Assembly: GCA_913045315.1 (NCBI GenBank)
Contig: CAJWQJ010000002.1
Location: 62,001-126,000 of the forward strand
From: an uncultured Chloroflexota bacterium
GTDB taxonomy: Bacteria > Chloroflexota > Dehalococcoidia > Lucifugimonadales > UBA1127
Direction of reading: 5' to 3'
DNA length: 64,000 bases
A program made the translations under genes and the position numbers. The notes below the pieces were generated by a model, which did not search any database, was not told where the DNA came from, and saw nothing but the letters and a program-made list of their open reading frames with translations. Position 1 is the first letter of the stretch. Every line of letters starts with the position of its first letter. Shown here one piece after another: positions 35,616 through 44,511 of the stretch.

Positions 35616-36749
35616 ATGCAGATCGATCAGGTCACATTAAAAAAAACAGCCAACAAATTTAATTTTGACATAATTGGAGTTGCATCTCCAGAAACTTTCA
35701 TTGAAGCGGGAAATATTGCAAATGAACGTCTTAATAAAGGATACATGGGGGATTTGAAATGGTATACCAGCCAAAGAATCAATCGTGGTATACATCCTGA
35801 AAGACTCCTGCCTGGTGTTCGTTCGATTATCTCTATAGCAATGAATTATTTTGTACCTGAACAACATGATATCAATCAATCTAATTCTAGAATTCGCGGA
35901 AAAGTTGCTAGATATGCTCGCGGAAGAGATTATCATAACGTAATGAAAAAGTTACTCAAGCAATTTATGCAATCTCTCGAGCAAGAAATTAATCATGCAT
36001 TTTCTTGGAAAATATATGTTGATGACGGACCAATGCTTGATCGAGAAGTTTCACAAAGAGCTGGCATTGGATTTTTTGGGAAAAATACAAATATATTAAC
36101 TTCTCAAGGTTCTTGGGTTCTACTTGGACAAGTGCTAACTAACCTTGAAATCCCCTATAGTAAACCCTTAGAGAAATCCTGTGGCTTATGTACAACGTGT
36201 ATTTCTGCATGCCCAACAAATGCAATTATTTCTCCGTATATCATTGATAGCAGGAAATGCATTAGTTATTTAACAATAGAAAATCGAGGACCGATCCCAA
36301 TAGAATACAGGAACGCAATCCAAGATTGGATATTTGGATGTGACATATGTCAGGAAGTATGTCCAGTTAATACCGTTCGAAGTTCAAATACCCCGAATGA
36401 GAAGTTTGAATTTACCCCTGATAAAGCATATTTGGACCCTATTGAAATTCTACAAATGGATGAGGAAACATTTAAGAACGTTTTTCAAGGAAGAGCGATC
36501 AGACGTGCTACGTGGCACGGACTACAACGAAATGCTTGTATTGTATTGGGAAATATTGGCGATGAATCTGTTGTACCTGCACTGATAGATGCTTTAAATT
36601 CTGATTCTGATTTAGTACGTGGACATGCAGCTTGGGCTTTGGGGGAAATTTCTGCTAGCAAAGGAAGACAAGCTTTAGAAATTCGTATAAGCATTGAAAA
36701 AGATAACTGGGTCACATCAGAAATTAACGATGCACTAACAAAGTTTTGA
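35616..36749 (+). CDS. queG: Epoxyqueuosine reductase
   Basis: 377 aa. It makes queuosine from epoxyqueuosine in tRNA, using cobalamin and two 4Fe-4S clusters. Shown by YMGDLKWYTSQR, the DDGPMLDREVSQRAGIGFFGKN stretch, and two cluster motifs, CGLCTTCISACPTNAI and CDICQEVCPVN. The C-terminal HEAT-like repeats (VPALIDALNSDSDLVRGHAAWALGEI) help bind tRNA in the family. A tRNA-Leu gene follows 55 bp later, though that tRNA is not a queuosine target. Divergent from the RND gene. Confidence 0.93.
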   Translation: MQIDQVTLKKTANKFNFDIIGVASPETFIEAGNIANERLNKGYMGDLKWYTSQRINRGIHPERLLPGVRSIISIAMNYFVPEQHDINQSNSRIRGKVARYARGRDYHNVMKKLLKQFMQSLEQEINHAFSWKIYVDDGPMLDREVSQRAGIGFFGKNTNILTSQGSWVLLGQVLTNLEIPYSKPLEKSCGLCTTCISACPTNAIISPYIIDSRKCISYLTIENRGPIPIEYRNAIQDWIFGCDICQEVCPVNTVRSSNTPNEKFEFTPDKAYLDPIEILQMDEETFKNVFQGRAIRRATWHGLQRNACIVLGNIGDESVVPALIDALNSDSDLVRGHAAWALGEISASKGRQALEIRISIEKDNWVTSEINDALTKF

Positions 36750-36804
36750 TCATCCAAAAACTTTTTCGAGAACTGTTTCTTTGTGCTAGAATAAATTGTC
36801 AAAA

Positions 36805-36890
36805 GCCGGGATGGCGGAATGGTAGACGCGGCGGACTTAAAATCCGCTGTTAGAAATAACGTGTGGGTTCGAGTCCCTCTCCCGGCACCA
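36805..36890 (+). tRNA. tRNA-Leu (anticodon UAA)
   Basis: Acceptor arms GCCGGGA (36805-36811) and TCCCGGC (36880-36886), discriminator A and an encoded CCA. The anticodon stem GCGGA/TCCGC holds the loop CTTAAAA with TAA at 36838-36840. The long variable arm (TGTTAGAAATAACGTG) is the class II leucine type; GGTTCGAGTCC is the T arm. Decodes UUA, a frequent codon in this AT-rich sequence. Confidence 0.95.
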
Positions 36891-37147
36891 CGATAACAAT
36901 GGACTAGAGAGCAATCTTAAGGGTGGCTGCTCTAGCCCTTCTATCCCAGAAGGTGACACAAAAAGTGACACTTTCTCTTAAACGGAACACTTAACAACCA
37001 TGATTACTCGAGGGTTTTCCCCTATCCTTTTCCAACTTTTGCACCTATGAACAAGTCAAGGCGTAACAGGCACCCTATCTTATTAATATATATGCACAGA
37101 AGCAATAATTAATTATTATGGATGCATAGTAATGGGGTAGTGCTGTA
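36891..37147. other. Intergenic region downstream of tRNA-Leu
   Basis: No gene seen. It holds nested short inverted repeats (GGCT/AGCC with CTAGAG/CTCTAG, about 36904-36936) that may end the tRNA transcript, and a direct repeat GTGACAC at 36953 and 36965. This layout would suit an integration junction next to a tRNA, but no integrase and no second copy of the tRNA 3' end were found. Confidence 0.45.
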
Positions 37148-37405
37148 ATGATTGGTTTCAGTGAAGCTGTTAATTTAGAAGTTTCTACAATCGGACTGGT
37201 AATGGGTGTATCTGCTATTCTCGCCATTACAATTATTAGCATGATCTTCATAAGCAAAAAGCACAAAAAAAGCCTTACCATGAATTCGTTATGTAAAGAA
37301 TGTAATGGCAGCGGTAAAATAAATTATCCCAGCCACTTATTAGCATATAGTTCATTCAAACCTGAATTTGAGGAATTTACTCTCGAATGCCATGCCTGCA
37401 AGTGA
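37148..37405 (+). CDS. Small membrane protein with C-terminal zinc-finger-like Cys pairs
   Basis: 85 aa. One N-terminal membrane helix (TIGLVMGVSAILAITIISMIFI) is followed by a basic stretch KKHKKS and a cytoplasmic tail with CKECNGSGKINYP and LECHACK, that is CxxCxGxG...CxxC, like half of a DnaJ-type zinc finger. GGGGTAG lies some 10 nt before the ATG. Family not recognised. It ends just before a long bidirectional terminator. Confidence 0.7.
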   Translation: MIGFSEAVNLEVSTIGLVMGVSAILAITIISMIFISKKHKKSLTMNSLCKECNGSGKINYPSHLLAYSSFKPEFEEFTLECHACK

Positions 37406-37412
37406 TAATCTG

Positions 37413-37456
37413 TTTAAAGATGGAGGCGGAAATTAGCTACCGCCTCCATCTTTAAA
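37413..37456. terminator. 17-bp perfect-stem bidirectional terminator
   Basis: Arms 37413-37429 and 37440-37456 are perfectly complementary; the core GATGGAGGCGG/CCGCCTCCATC is GC-rich with TTTAAA ends and a 10-nt loop. It lies between the convergent 85-aa gene and the betaine-type binding protein and can end both. Confidence 0.88.
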
Positions 37457-37477
37457 GCAATAACGTAGTAAGATAGT

Positions 37478-38515
37478 CTACTTACGTGCGTCTGCTATCG
37501 CTTCTTTAACTTTCTTAACATTTTCAGCAGGCATCCAAGTTGTCCAGCGATCCTCATAATTTTCTAAGTAATACAAGGCAGCCTGGTCCCATTGGGATTC
37601 AAAGTTTTGACTAGTATACGCTGCTGTTACATTTATAGGTTGGAGACCTATGTTCATCTTTTTCAGCAGCTCCACCACTTCCGGAGCCCTCTCTATCAAA
37701 TCTTTGTGCACTGCTTTATCAACAGGTAATGTCTCATAAGCACAGGCCTCTTTGGGAGTGTAAGTTGCGTCATTTTGCCCCTTACCAACCTCTTCCCAGC
37801 AAGCAGCACTGTATGCGGGTTCTTCTAGAACTGTCCACTCATATGCACCCATGATAGAAGTTGGAGCCCAGTAATACCCAAACACAGGCTTGTTTTTCTT
37901 CTGAGCACCAGCCAGAGCTGCGTCTAAAGCCGCTCCAGTGCCTCCTTGTTTGATGTTGAAGAACTCGAGCAAGCCATATGAGTCCAGTTTGGCACGGTTA
38001 ATCTCAGCACACTGCCACCCTATTGGGCAGTTTTGAAACTCACCTTTGCTAGAATCTTCAGGGTCTTCGAATAATTCCCAATGTTTTTTCATGTCTTCAA
38101 CTGTCTTAATGTTGTGTTCATCCGAAGTATATTTCGGAATCATGAAGAATTGCGGGCCTCCCTCATACGTTGCGCCAAGATTGACATAGCTTCCTTTGGC
38201 AATCTCCTCATTGTAGTTCTCCAAGAAATTCTGATGCCACAATTCCATGTTTACATCAATATCACCCGAAGCTAATGCCACTTGCATGAGAGGTGTGGAA
38301 AGCTCAACGGATTCTACCGGATATCCGTATCCGTGCTCAACAACGAACATAGCAATAGCATTGTTAATCCACAAAGATTCAAACTGGGTATCATTGAATC
38401 TAATAACAGACTTTGGTTCCTCTTCACTACAAGCAACTGCAAAAACCGAAAGAGTCAGTAGTGCACCAAAGATTAACAATAGTCTCTTTATCCTGAAAAA
38501 ATTATTTACTATCAT
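37478..38515 (-). CDS. proX: Glycine betaine/proline-type ABC transporter substrate-binding lipoprotein (ProX/OpuAC)
   Basis: 345 aa. Signal peptide with lipobox (LLIFGALLTLSVFAVACSEEE). OpuAC domain with the aromatic-cage style residues FESLWINN, MELWHQNF, GYYWAPTSIMGAYEW and FESQWDQAA, as used to hold quaternary amines. Second gene after the fused ATPase-permease, 40 bp downstream. Base composition is visibly more GC-rich than the flanks. The ligand is probably betaine, choline or a DMSP-like solute; the sequence does not decide which. Confidence 0.9.
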   Translation of the reverse strand: MIVNNFFRIKRLLLIFGALLTLSVFAVACSEEEPKSVIRFNDTQFESLWINNAIAMFVVEHGYGYPVESVELSTPLMQVALASGDIDVNMELWHQNFLENYNEEIAKGSYVNLGATYEGGPQFFMIPKYTSDEHNIKTVEDMKKHWELFEDPEDSSKGEFQNCPIGWQCAEINRAKLDSYGLLEFFNIKQGGTGAALDAALAGAQKKNKPVFGYYWAPTSIMGAYEWTVLEEPAYSAACWEEVGKGQNDATYTPKEACAYETLPVDKAVHKDLIERAPEVVELLKKMNIGLQPINVTAAYTSQNFESQWDQAALYYLENYEDRWTTWMPAENVKKVKEAIADARK

Positions 38516-38555
38516 TGTAAAACCTCCTATTCATTTCCTTTTTCATTTCCTTTCT

Positions 38556-40700
38556 CTAATCTGACGTAGGTATCTGCTGTCGAGTCTTGGCTAAGCCTTG
38601 AGTTATACGATCAAGAATAATAGCCATTACCACTATACCGATACCTCCTATGACTCCACGACCAACATCCAACCTGGCAATACCGTTGAGAACCTCGACA
38701 CCCAAGCCTTTGGATCCGATAATTGCAGCAATAACAACCATTGCAAGTGCCATCATAATCGTTTGATTTAAACCAGCCATGACCGTGGGCATAGCAAGTG
38801 GAATTTGCACCTTAAACAACAATTGATTGTACGTAGTTCCAAATGACTGTGCAGCCTCTACTATGTTGACATTCACTTGACGAATACCCAAATTAGTTAA
38901 ACGTATAATAGGTGGCACAGCATAAATGACTGTAGCGATAATCGCTGGCACCTTGCCCAATCCGAAAAGCATTAACACAGGAATGAGGTATACAAAACTA
39001 GGCATGGTTTGCATCATGTCAAGAATTGGTCGCTGAAAAGCATTATAGCGATCACTTCTAGCGGCTAAAACCCCCGAAGGAACCCCTAGAACAACAGAAA
39101 GTAAAGTAGCAACAATTAACAGTGCCAGAGTAGTCATGGACATATCATATATGCCTAAAAGTACTACTAAAAACATCATTACTACCGCAACCAATGTGAA
39201 AGCCAATCCTACTTGCCGGTATGCAAGGACTGATACTATACTCATCATCATCCACCATGGAAGACTCAGTAACCAGTTCTCCAAAGGTACAAGAAGGTAT
39301 CTGAGCAATACGATGTTAATGACACTGAAAATGGGGTCTCCGTGCACAACCAACCAATCTACTATAACGTTTATGCCCTTAGAAACACTGTTGCCAGTCT
39401 GTAGAACTTCCGGGACCTCCCCTATTGCTCCAAAGGGGATTATTCCTCCTATAATCAGAACAAGCCCAATCCAGACCCATTTTGTCAAAGAAGTTAGTGG
39501 CCTCGGAAGTACTTGCAACCATCTACTTGGAACTTTTGAATGAGCATTTGAACCCTGAAACGTTGTTTCTTCTGAAATGATTTCAGTATCCGATTCATCA
39601 TTATTTATATTTTCTGAAGGTTTATATGTAACACCATATCCATTATTTAAAGCAGGCAGGTCAAATGCAACTTGTAGGAGTTTCTCCCGGTCTATAACTC
39701 CAACAAAATTACCTGAATCATTTATTACTGAAAGTGGTTCAGATGTAGACCATTGTTGCGAAAGCGCCTCTTCAACAGTTTGTTTTGCAGAAACTTCCAC
39801 ATTTGCACCAGAAGTTTTGCTTCCTGAATTCTGATCAGCCTGATGCTCTAAAACATACCCTACCGTTAGGACAGTAGAAGGACGAACGTCACGAGTGAAC
39901 TCAACTACATAAGAATCTACAGGATTTCCTATGATCTCTTCAGGGGTACCTGTCTGGATAATGACCCCTTCTCTCATGATAGCAATACGAGTACCCAATT
40001 TCACAGCTTCCGACATGTCATGAGTAATAAAAATCGTGGTCTTCTGCATTTGTTCTTGGAGTCTTATAAGCTCTTGTTGCATATCTCTTCTTATGAGGGG
40101 GTCAAGAGCACTGAATGGTTCATCCATGAGCAATATTTCAGGATCAGAAGCTACTGCCCTAGCTAACCCCACACGCTGTTGCATGCCACCAGACAATGCA
40201 GATGGCATATAAAACTCCCATCCGTTAAGACCCACCAGGCCAAGAACTTCCATAGCTCGTTCTTCACGTTCTTCAAATGGCACATCTTGAACTTCAAGTC
40301 CCCAAGCAGCATTCTCAAGAACGTTTCGATGTGGTAAGAGTCCGAATTGTTGAAAAACCATGGAGGTTTTTTTTCTTCGAAACTTAATAAGGTCTTCCTC
40401 TGAATAGTCCAGTATATTTTCATCATCGACAAAGATGGACCCTGTAGTTGGTTCAATAAGTCGATTTATGCATCGGACTAAAGTGGATTTTCCACTTCCT
40501 GAAAGACCCATGACGACAAAAGTTTCACCATCTTTTACGTCAAAACTAACATCCTGCAAAGCAACAACGGAATTATATTTCGACTGCACCTCAGCCTTGG
40601 ATAAGCCTGATAATTTTTTTGGCAAATCCAAGTTTTCTTGCGAGCTGAAAATTTTCCATACATTTCTTGCTTTTAGACGAATACTTTCATCTTGAATCAT
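38556..40700 (-). CDS. Fused betaine-type ABC transporter ATPase-permease (ProV-ProW fusion)
   Basis: 714 aa. Residues about 1-290 are an OpuAA/ProV ATPase: VVMGLSGSGKSTLVR (Walker A), SALSGGMQQRVGLARA, ILLMDEPFSALDPLIRRD (Walker B). About 290-370 is a CBS-like regulatory stretch (VIDREKLLQVAFDLPALNNG). From about 400 on, a ProW-type permease with VLGVPSGVLAARSDRYNAFQRP, PSFVYLIPVLMLFG and GIRQVNVNIVEAAQSFGTT (EAA loop). In most bacteria these are two genes; there is no stop or frameshift at the junction. Imports osmolyte-type amines with ProX. Confidence 0.92.
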   Translation of the reverse strand: MIQDESIRLKARNVWKIFSSQENLDLPKKLSGLSKAEVQSKYNSVVALQDVSFDVKDGETFVVMGLSGSGKSTLVRCINRLIEPTTGSIFVDDENILDYSEEDLIKFRRKKTSMVFQQFGLLPHRNVLENAAWGLEVQDVPFEEREERAMEVLGLVGLNGWEFYMPSALSGGMQQRVGLARAVASDPEILLMDEPFSALDPLIRRDMQQELIRLQEQMQKTTIFITHDMSEAVKLGTRIAIMREGVIIQTGTPEEIIGNPVDSYVVEFTRDVRPSTVLTVGYVLEHQADQNSGSKTSGANVEVSAKQTVEEALSQQWSTSEPLSVINDSGNFVGVIDREKLLQVAFDLPALNNGYGVTYKPSENINNDESDTEIISEETTFQGSNAHSKVPSRWLQVLPRPLTSLTKWVWIGLVLIIGGIIPFGAIGEVPEVLQTGNSVSKGINVIVDWLVVHGDPIFSVINIVLLRYLLVPLENWLLSLPWWMMMSIVSVLAYRQVGLAFTLVAVVMMFLVVLLGIYDMSMTTLALLIVATLLSVVLGVPSGVLAARSDRYNAFQRPILDMMQTMPSFVYLIPVLMLFGLGKVPAIIATVIYAVPPIIRLTNLGIRQVNVNIVEAAQSFGTTYNQLLFKVQIPLAMPTVMAGLNQTIMMALAMVVIAAIIGSKGLGVEVLNGIARLDVGRGVIGGIGIVVMAIILDRITQGLAKTRQQIPTSD

Positions 40701-41131
40701 TGCACTCTTTTCACAATTAGGTTATCAGGTTAAACAAAAAAACAAGCACGAAGTATTAACTTCAAATTTGTTATGGAAATTGCATCGGATAACCAAAAAG
40801 TTGATTAAGTCGGAAGCGAGAAGAAGACCTTTAATCTATTAAACAGTAACTAATTTCTTTGTGTAGGCAAGGTCACCTGTATACCCTCATAACTACCCCA
40901 TTATTAAACCGGAAGTGTGTTTAAGAATCTAGAAACTGTAGTCCCCTCGTCCCATTGAGACTACACATAAACAGCTATATTGTCAATTTCTAAGCAATCT
41001 AATTTGTGTTCTGAATCATTTTACATTGTGGTAAAATACGGAATAGTTAGTAATTTTTTTCACTTTAAAGTACATTAACTATCAATTGAATTTACTAGTA
41101 TTTTTATTGCCTCAGAATTTGGAGAAAGATC
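40701..41131. other. Intergenic region between the betaine-type operon and an MFS gene
   Basis: 431 bp without a convincing gene. It is the 5' leader of the ABC operon on the minus strand. A 7-bp hairpin (TGTAGTC 40937-40943 with GACTACA 40959-40965) around a G/C-rich loop could be a regulatory RNA fold; it matches no riboswitch I know. GGAG at 41121-41124 is the ribosome site of the following MFS gene. Confidence 0.4.
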
Positions 41132-42394
41132 CTGAAAATAACCAACCAGAAGCCTAAAGTTTTCTATGGTTGGTACATAGTACTAGCAAGCATAATTGTT
41201 AATTCCTATCTATCACTCTCTATCTGGCAAGGATTCGCGGTGTTTTTCTTACCCATCCTTCGAGATTTCCAAGTTTCCAGAACCACCCTTTCTGTAGCCT
41301 TCTCACTAAGACAAGTTGAATCAGGATTTTTATCACCTCTTGTTGGATTTCTTATTGATAGAATAAATGCCAGAATAGTCATAGTATCAGGAGTAATAGT
41401 ATCTGGAATTGGATTATCGTTAACAGGATTATCGCCAAATATTTGGTATTTTTATTTAACATTTCTCCTTATGACTTCTGGAGTTAGCTTTGCATCACAT
41501 GGGGTTTCCTGGTCAGTTGTTGTAGCTCGATGGTTTGACCGTCAAAGAGGAAAGGCAACGAGTCTAGCATATATGGGGGGAGCGGTTGGTGGACCTGGAG
41601 TGATACTAGTTGCTCAACTTTTGGAATCATATGGATGGCGTTCTTCAGTAATGATTCTAGGTATAGGATTATTGTTTGTATGTATACCATTTGCACTATT
41701 GGTACGCTCCAGACCTCAGGATTATGGATATCATCCAGACGGAAATACATATACAACAAGTGAAACCACTTCCTCAATGGAAGAATTCAATCTTGCAACC
41801 CCATCCATGACTATTAAAGATGCGATTAAAAGCAAACTTTTTTGGTCTTTAATTCTTATCTTTGGAGCTCAGCATATAAGTTTAGGTGGAATTCATGCAC
41901 ATCAAATTGCTTACTTTGAAGATATAGGTTTTAGTACTACTCAAGCAGCATCAACTATTGCCATAGCATTTTCAGTAAGTGCACCAGGAAGATTAGTGGT
42001 AGGAATTCTTCTGGATAGAACAGATTGGCAACGAGTTTTTATTGCAATAATTATTGGACAAATCATATCTCTATTCATTTTGGCAAACGCATCTACCTAT
42101 TGGCATCTTATTCTATTTTCTTTCATATTCGGATTTAATCATGGGATGATGGTTCCAATACGAGCAATCATATGCGGCAGATTATTTGGAATTAATAATT
42201 TAGGATCAATTTGGGGTGCAATTGATGGTGCAGTGGTTTTTACAGGAGTAATAGGACCAGTTTATCTAGGTTGGACATTTGATACATATCAGACCTATAT
42301 TCCAGCGTTTTACATATTATCATTTGTTCTTTTTACTGCTATACCCATTGTTTTGACTGTATTCAAAAAAAACAAAGATCTTGATAAGTATTAA
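41132..42394 (+). CDS. MFS transporter, monocarboxylate/OFA-type, probable CTG start
   Basis: About 420 aa. The first in-frame ATG/GTG/TTG-type start is GTG at 41240, but that would cut off KVFYGWYIVLASIIVNSYLS, the family's first helix with the FYGW motif, which is encoded without stops just upstream. GGAG (41121-41124) lies 7 nt before CTG at 41132 (ATC at 41129 is the alternative). The rest shows motif A GFLIDRINARIVIVSG, RWFDRQRGKATSLAYMGG and RPQDYGYHPDGN. Fourth FYGW carrier in the window. Confidence 0.82.
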   Translation: MKITNQKPKVFYGWYIVLASIIVNSYLSLSIWQGFAVFFLPILRDFQVSRTTLSVAFSLRQVESGFLSPLVGFLIDRINARIVIVSGVIVSGIGLSLTGLSPNIWYFYLTFLLMTSGVSFASHGVSWSVVVARWFDRQRGKATSLAYMGGAVGGPGVILVAQLLESYGWRSSVMILGIGLLFVCIPFALLVRSRPQDYGYHPDGNTYTTSETTSSMEEFNLATPSMTIKDAIKSKLFWSLILIFGAQHISLGGIHAHQIAYFEDIGFSTTQAASTIAIAFSVSAPGRLVVGILLDRTDWQRVFIAIIIGQIISLFILANASTYWHLILFSFIFGFNHGMMVPIRAIICGRLFGINNLGSIWGAIDGAVVFTGVIGPVYLGWTFDTYQTYIPAFYILSFVLFTAIPIVLTVFKKNKDLDKY

Positions 42395-42564
42395 TATGAA
42401 TACTTTTTTACTATTTAAAAGTTATTCGTAGAAATCAAATAACATCTGCAAATATAATTCGACTCTTGGCAAGAAGGATGAAATATTTAATTATCAAGAC
42501 AAAAACCCTTTTTGAGATATTCTAGTTTTGGTAAACTACAAAAAATGCTTAATAGAGGAGAACT

Positions 42565-43413
42565 ATGACTAAAAAATTAATAGAAAACCAAGTCATCGCA
42601 TTTTTAGGTAACGATGACAGCCCTGATATTTCCAACCCTATCCACTCAACTGAGGTCGCTCAAGCATATGGTTTTGCTGGGGCATTAGTAGGAGGTGTTA
42701 CAGTATGGGGATGGGCTTCTGATACAATTGTAGAAGCATTAGGAAAAGAATGGATTGAAAACGGATGGTCTGAATTTTCTTTCAGACAACCAACTTTCCC
42801 TGGAGACAAGTTAACCATAACTGCAACCCCCAATGATGACAAAAATATAAGTTCATGGAACGTTTCCATGGTAAATCAGTCAGGCATTCTATGTGTAATC
42901 GGTGAAGTAGGATTAAATAATGCTCCATGGATTGATGAACTTGTAAAACCTACGGAAATGGCACCAACAGACAATCCAGATAAAGGGGAATTAACACTTG
43001 AAGGAACATCTACACCTGCTGACTGGTTAGCAATGGAGGTGAATTTTTCTGAAGAACTTTGTAATGAATTTACCACACAGAAACAAATTCTTGGAAATTC
43101 TCTTTTTACTGGAAAAAAAGGTATAGCCCACCCTTCATGGGTTGCAGGATGGGGAGAACAATTACTTCGACATAATTATTCAGTTCCAAGTTCTATGCAC
43201 ACAAAAAGCAGGGTACAACATCGAAAAAGTGTTAAGGTTGGTGATTCCATAATTGGTGGTGCACACTTATTGGATGTTTATGAAAGAAAAGCTCATCACT
43301 TTGCAAATTTTGATGTTCTACTGCGAGATCAAGATGGTTTAGAGGTAGCCCAATTGAGACATTGGACAATTTTCAAAATCGCAACAACAGAGGAACGAGA
43401 GAATTTAGCATAA
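42565..43413 (+). CDS. Double hotdog-fold (MaoC-like) protein
   Basis: 282 aa. The first half has IHSTEVAQAYGFAGALVGGVTVWGW, in which the usual D-x-x-x-x-H hydratase dyad is not clear, then EFSFRQPTFPGDKLTI, a typical hotdog strand. The second half repeats the pattern (IAHPSWVAGWGEQLL, VQHRKSVKVGDSIIGGAHL). Tandem hotdog proteins hydrate or bind acyl-CoA thioesters. Activity is uncertain. AGAGGAG precedes the ATG. Followed by an ABM-type gene and a MaoC gene, possibly one pathway. Confidence 0.75.
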   Translation: MTKKLIENQVIAFLGNDDSPDISNPIHSTEVAQAYGFAGALVGGVTVWGWASDTIVEALGKEWIENGWSEFSFRQPTFPGDKLTITATPNDDKNISSWNVSMVNQSGILCVIGEVGLNNAPWIDELVKPTEMAPTDNPDKGELTLEGTSTPADWLAMEVNFSEELCNEFTTQKQILGNSLFTGKKGIAHPSWVAGWGEQLLRHNYSVPSSMHTKSRVQHRKSVKVGDSIIGGAHLLDVYERKAHHFANFDVLLRDQDGLEVAQLRHWTIFKIATTEERENLA

Positions 43414-43449
43414 ATCACAAGTAATTTATAATATTTATGGAGGATTTCA

Positions 43450-43743
43450 ATGTATGGGACTATATTCAATCTTCATGTAAAGGCTGGGCATGAAGAGGCA
43501 TTGCAAAAGACTTTTAACGATAGAGGCAATCAAGTTAAACCAAAAGGAATGGTGGCATGGTTTGTAATGAAACCAGATGATAAAGACCATTGGATTGGTG
43601 TTGCGGTTTTTGAAACTAAAGAGGATCACGTTGCAAATGCAAATGACCCTTTACAACATGAATCATTTTTAAAAATGATGGAACACCTTGAATCCGAACC
43701 CACTTGGACTGATGGCACATATGTTGTTGGTGAAACAGCGTAG
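43450..43743 (+). CDS. Antibiotic-biosynthesis-monooxygenase-like dimeric ferredoxin-fold protein
   Basis: 97 aa. GTIFNLHVKAGHEEALQKTF, then WFVMKPDDKDHWIGVAVFETKEDHVANANDP: alternating strands and helices of the dimeric alpha/beta barrel (ABM/EthD group). GGAGG precedes the ATG. Such proteins act as small cofactor-free oxygenases or bind reactive metabolites; no catalytic residue can be pointed to. 36 bp after the double hotdog gene. Confidence 0.75.
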   Translation: MYGTIFNLHVKAGHEEALQKTFNDRGNQVKPKGMVAWFVMKPDDKDHWIGVAVFETKEDHVANANDPLQHESFLKMMEHLESEPTWTDGTYVVGETA

Positions 43744-43915
43744 TATAAATTTTTTGATTATTAAATACGTAATTGGTTATTACTATTCAGCGTTATTGCA
43801 TTAATTAATGCTGTATTTTGATGACTTCTCAAGTAATTTATTACTACATAAAACATGTTTGCATCTAAAAACTTCTATAATCACTAATAATTAAATTTAA
43901 TTAACAAGGTTTTAA

Positions 43916-44500
43916 ATGAACAAAGTAACAGCAGAAGATATTCTAGAAAAAGCTAAAAAATTCATAGGAATTGAAACATCCCCTTCAAAGGCCTTGTATC
44001 CCGTTGAATACGATCCAATACGTAGATTTTGCCATAGTATTGGTGATGAAAACCCATTATATCTAGATCCTGAATATGGCAAATCAAGTAGATTTCATGG
44101 CACTCCTGTTCCGATGACAGCACTAACTGTCGTTTCCGGGGATGCCCCTAGGTGGCCTCCTGCAGCTGCTTTGGAAACACTTCCTCCTATGCCTTCTATT
44201 GGAGTAAGCGGTATCAATCTTTCCACAGAATGGGAATTTTTCAAGCCAGTTCTGGTTGGAGACCACATTTCAGTATCAGAAAGATACTCAGACGTGTACA
44301 TCAAAGCTATCAGAATTGATCCTCAAGCATTTTGGACAGTCGCCGAAAGAATTTACTGGAATCAGAACAATGAGATGGTTGCCGTTTGGAGAAATTTTGG
44401 GCTAACTCATAGAAATCCTGAAGAGGTAGAAAATAACATTATTAAAGAAGCACTGGTTTTCCCTTTAGGAGCAGCTAAGAATCATCGTCTCACCAAATAA
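43916..44500 (+). CDS. MaoC-like dehydratase domain protein (FAS1-type hotdog)
   Basis: 194 aa. The N-terminal hotdog helix reads YDPIRRFCHSIGDENPLYLDPEYGKSSRFHGTPVP, close to the MaoC hydratase signature (D-x-N-P-x-x, and H-G-x-x-x-P in place of AHG). Then VSGINLSTEWEFFKPVLVGDHISVSERYSD. Predicted (R)-enoyl-CoA hydratase or dehydratase half; such FAS1_DH_region proteins often work with a partner chain. Ribosome site is weak (AAGG). Confidence 0.82.
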   Translation: MNKVTAEDILEKAKKFIGIETSPSKALYPVEYDPIRRFCHSIGDENPLYLDPEYGKSSRFHGTPVPMTALTVVSGDAPRWPPAAALETLPPMPSIGVSGINLSTEWEFFKPVLVGDHISVSERYSDVYIKAIRIDPQAFWTVAERIYWNQNNEMVAVWRNFGLTHRNPEEVENNIIKEALVFPLGAAKNHRLTK

Positions 44501-44511
44501 AGCACAAATGA

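Noticed and set aside
40937-40965. Riboswitch in the betaine-type ABC operon leader
   Set aside because: Only one 7-bp hairpin is visible and no conserved riboswitch core was found, so it is noted only under the gap entry.
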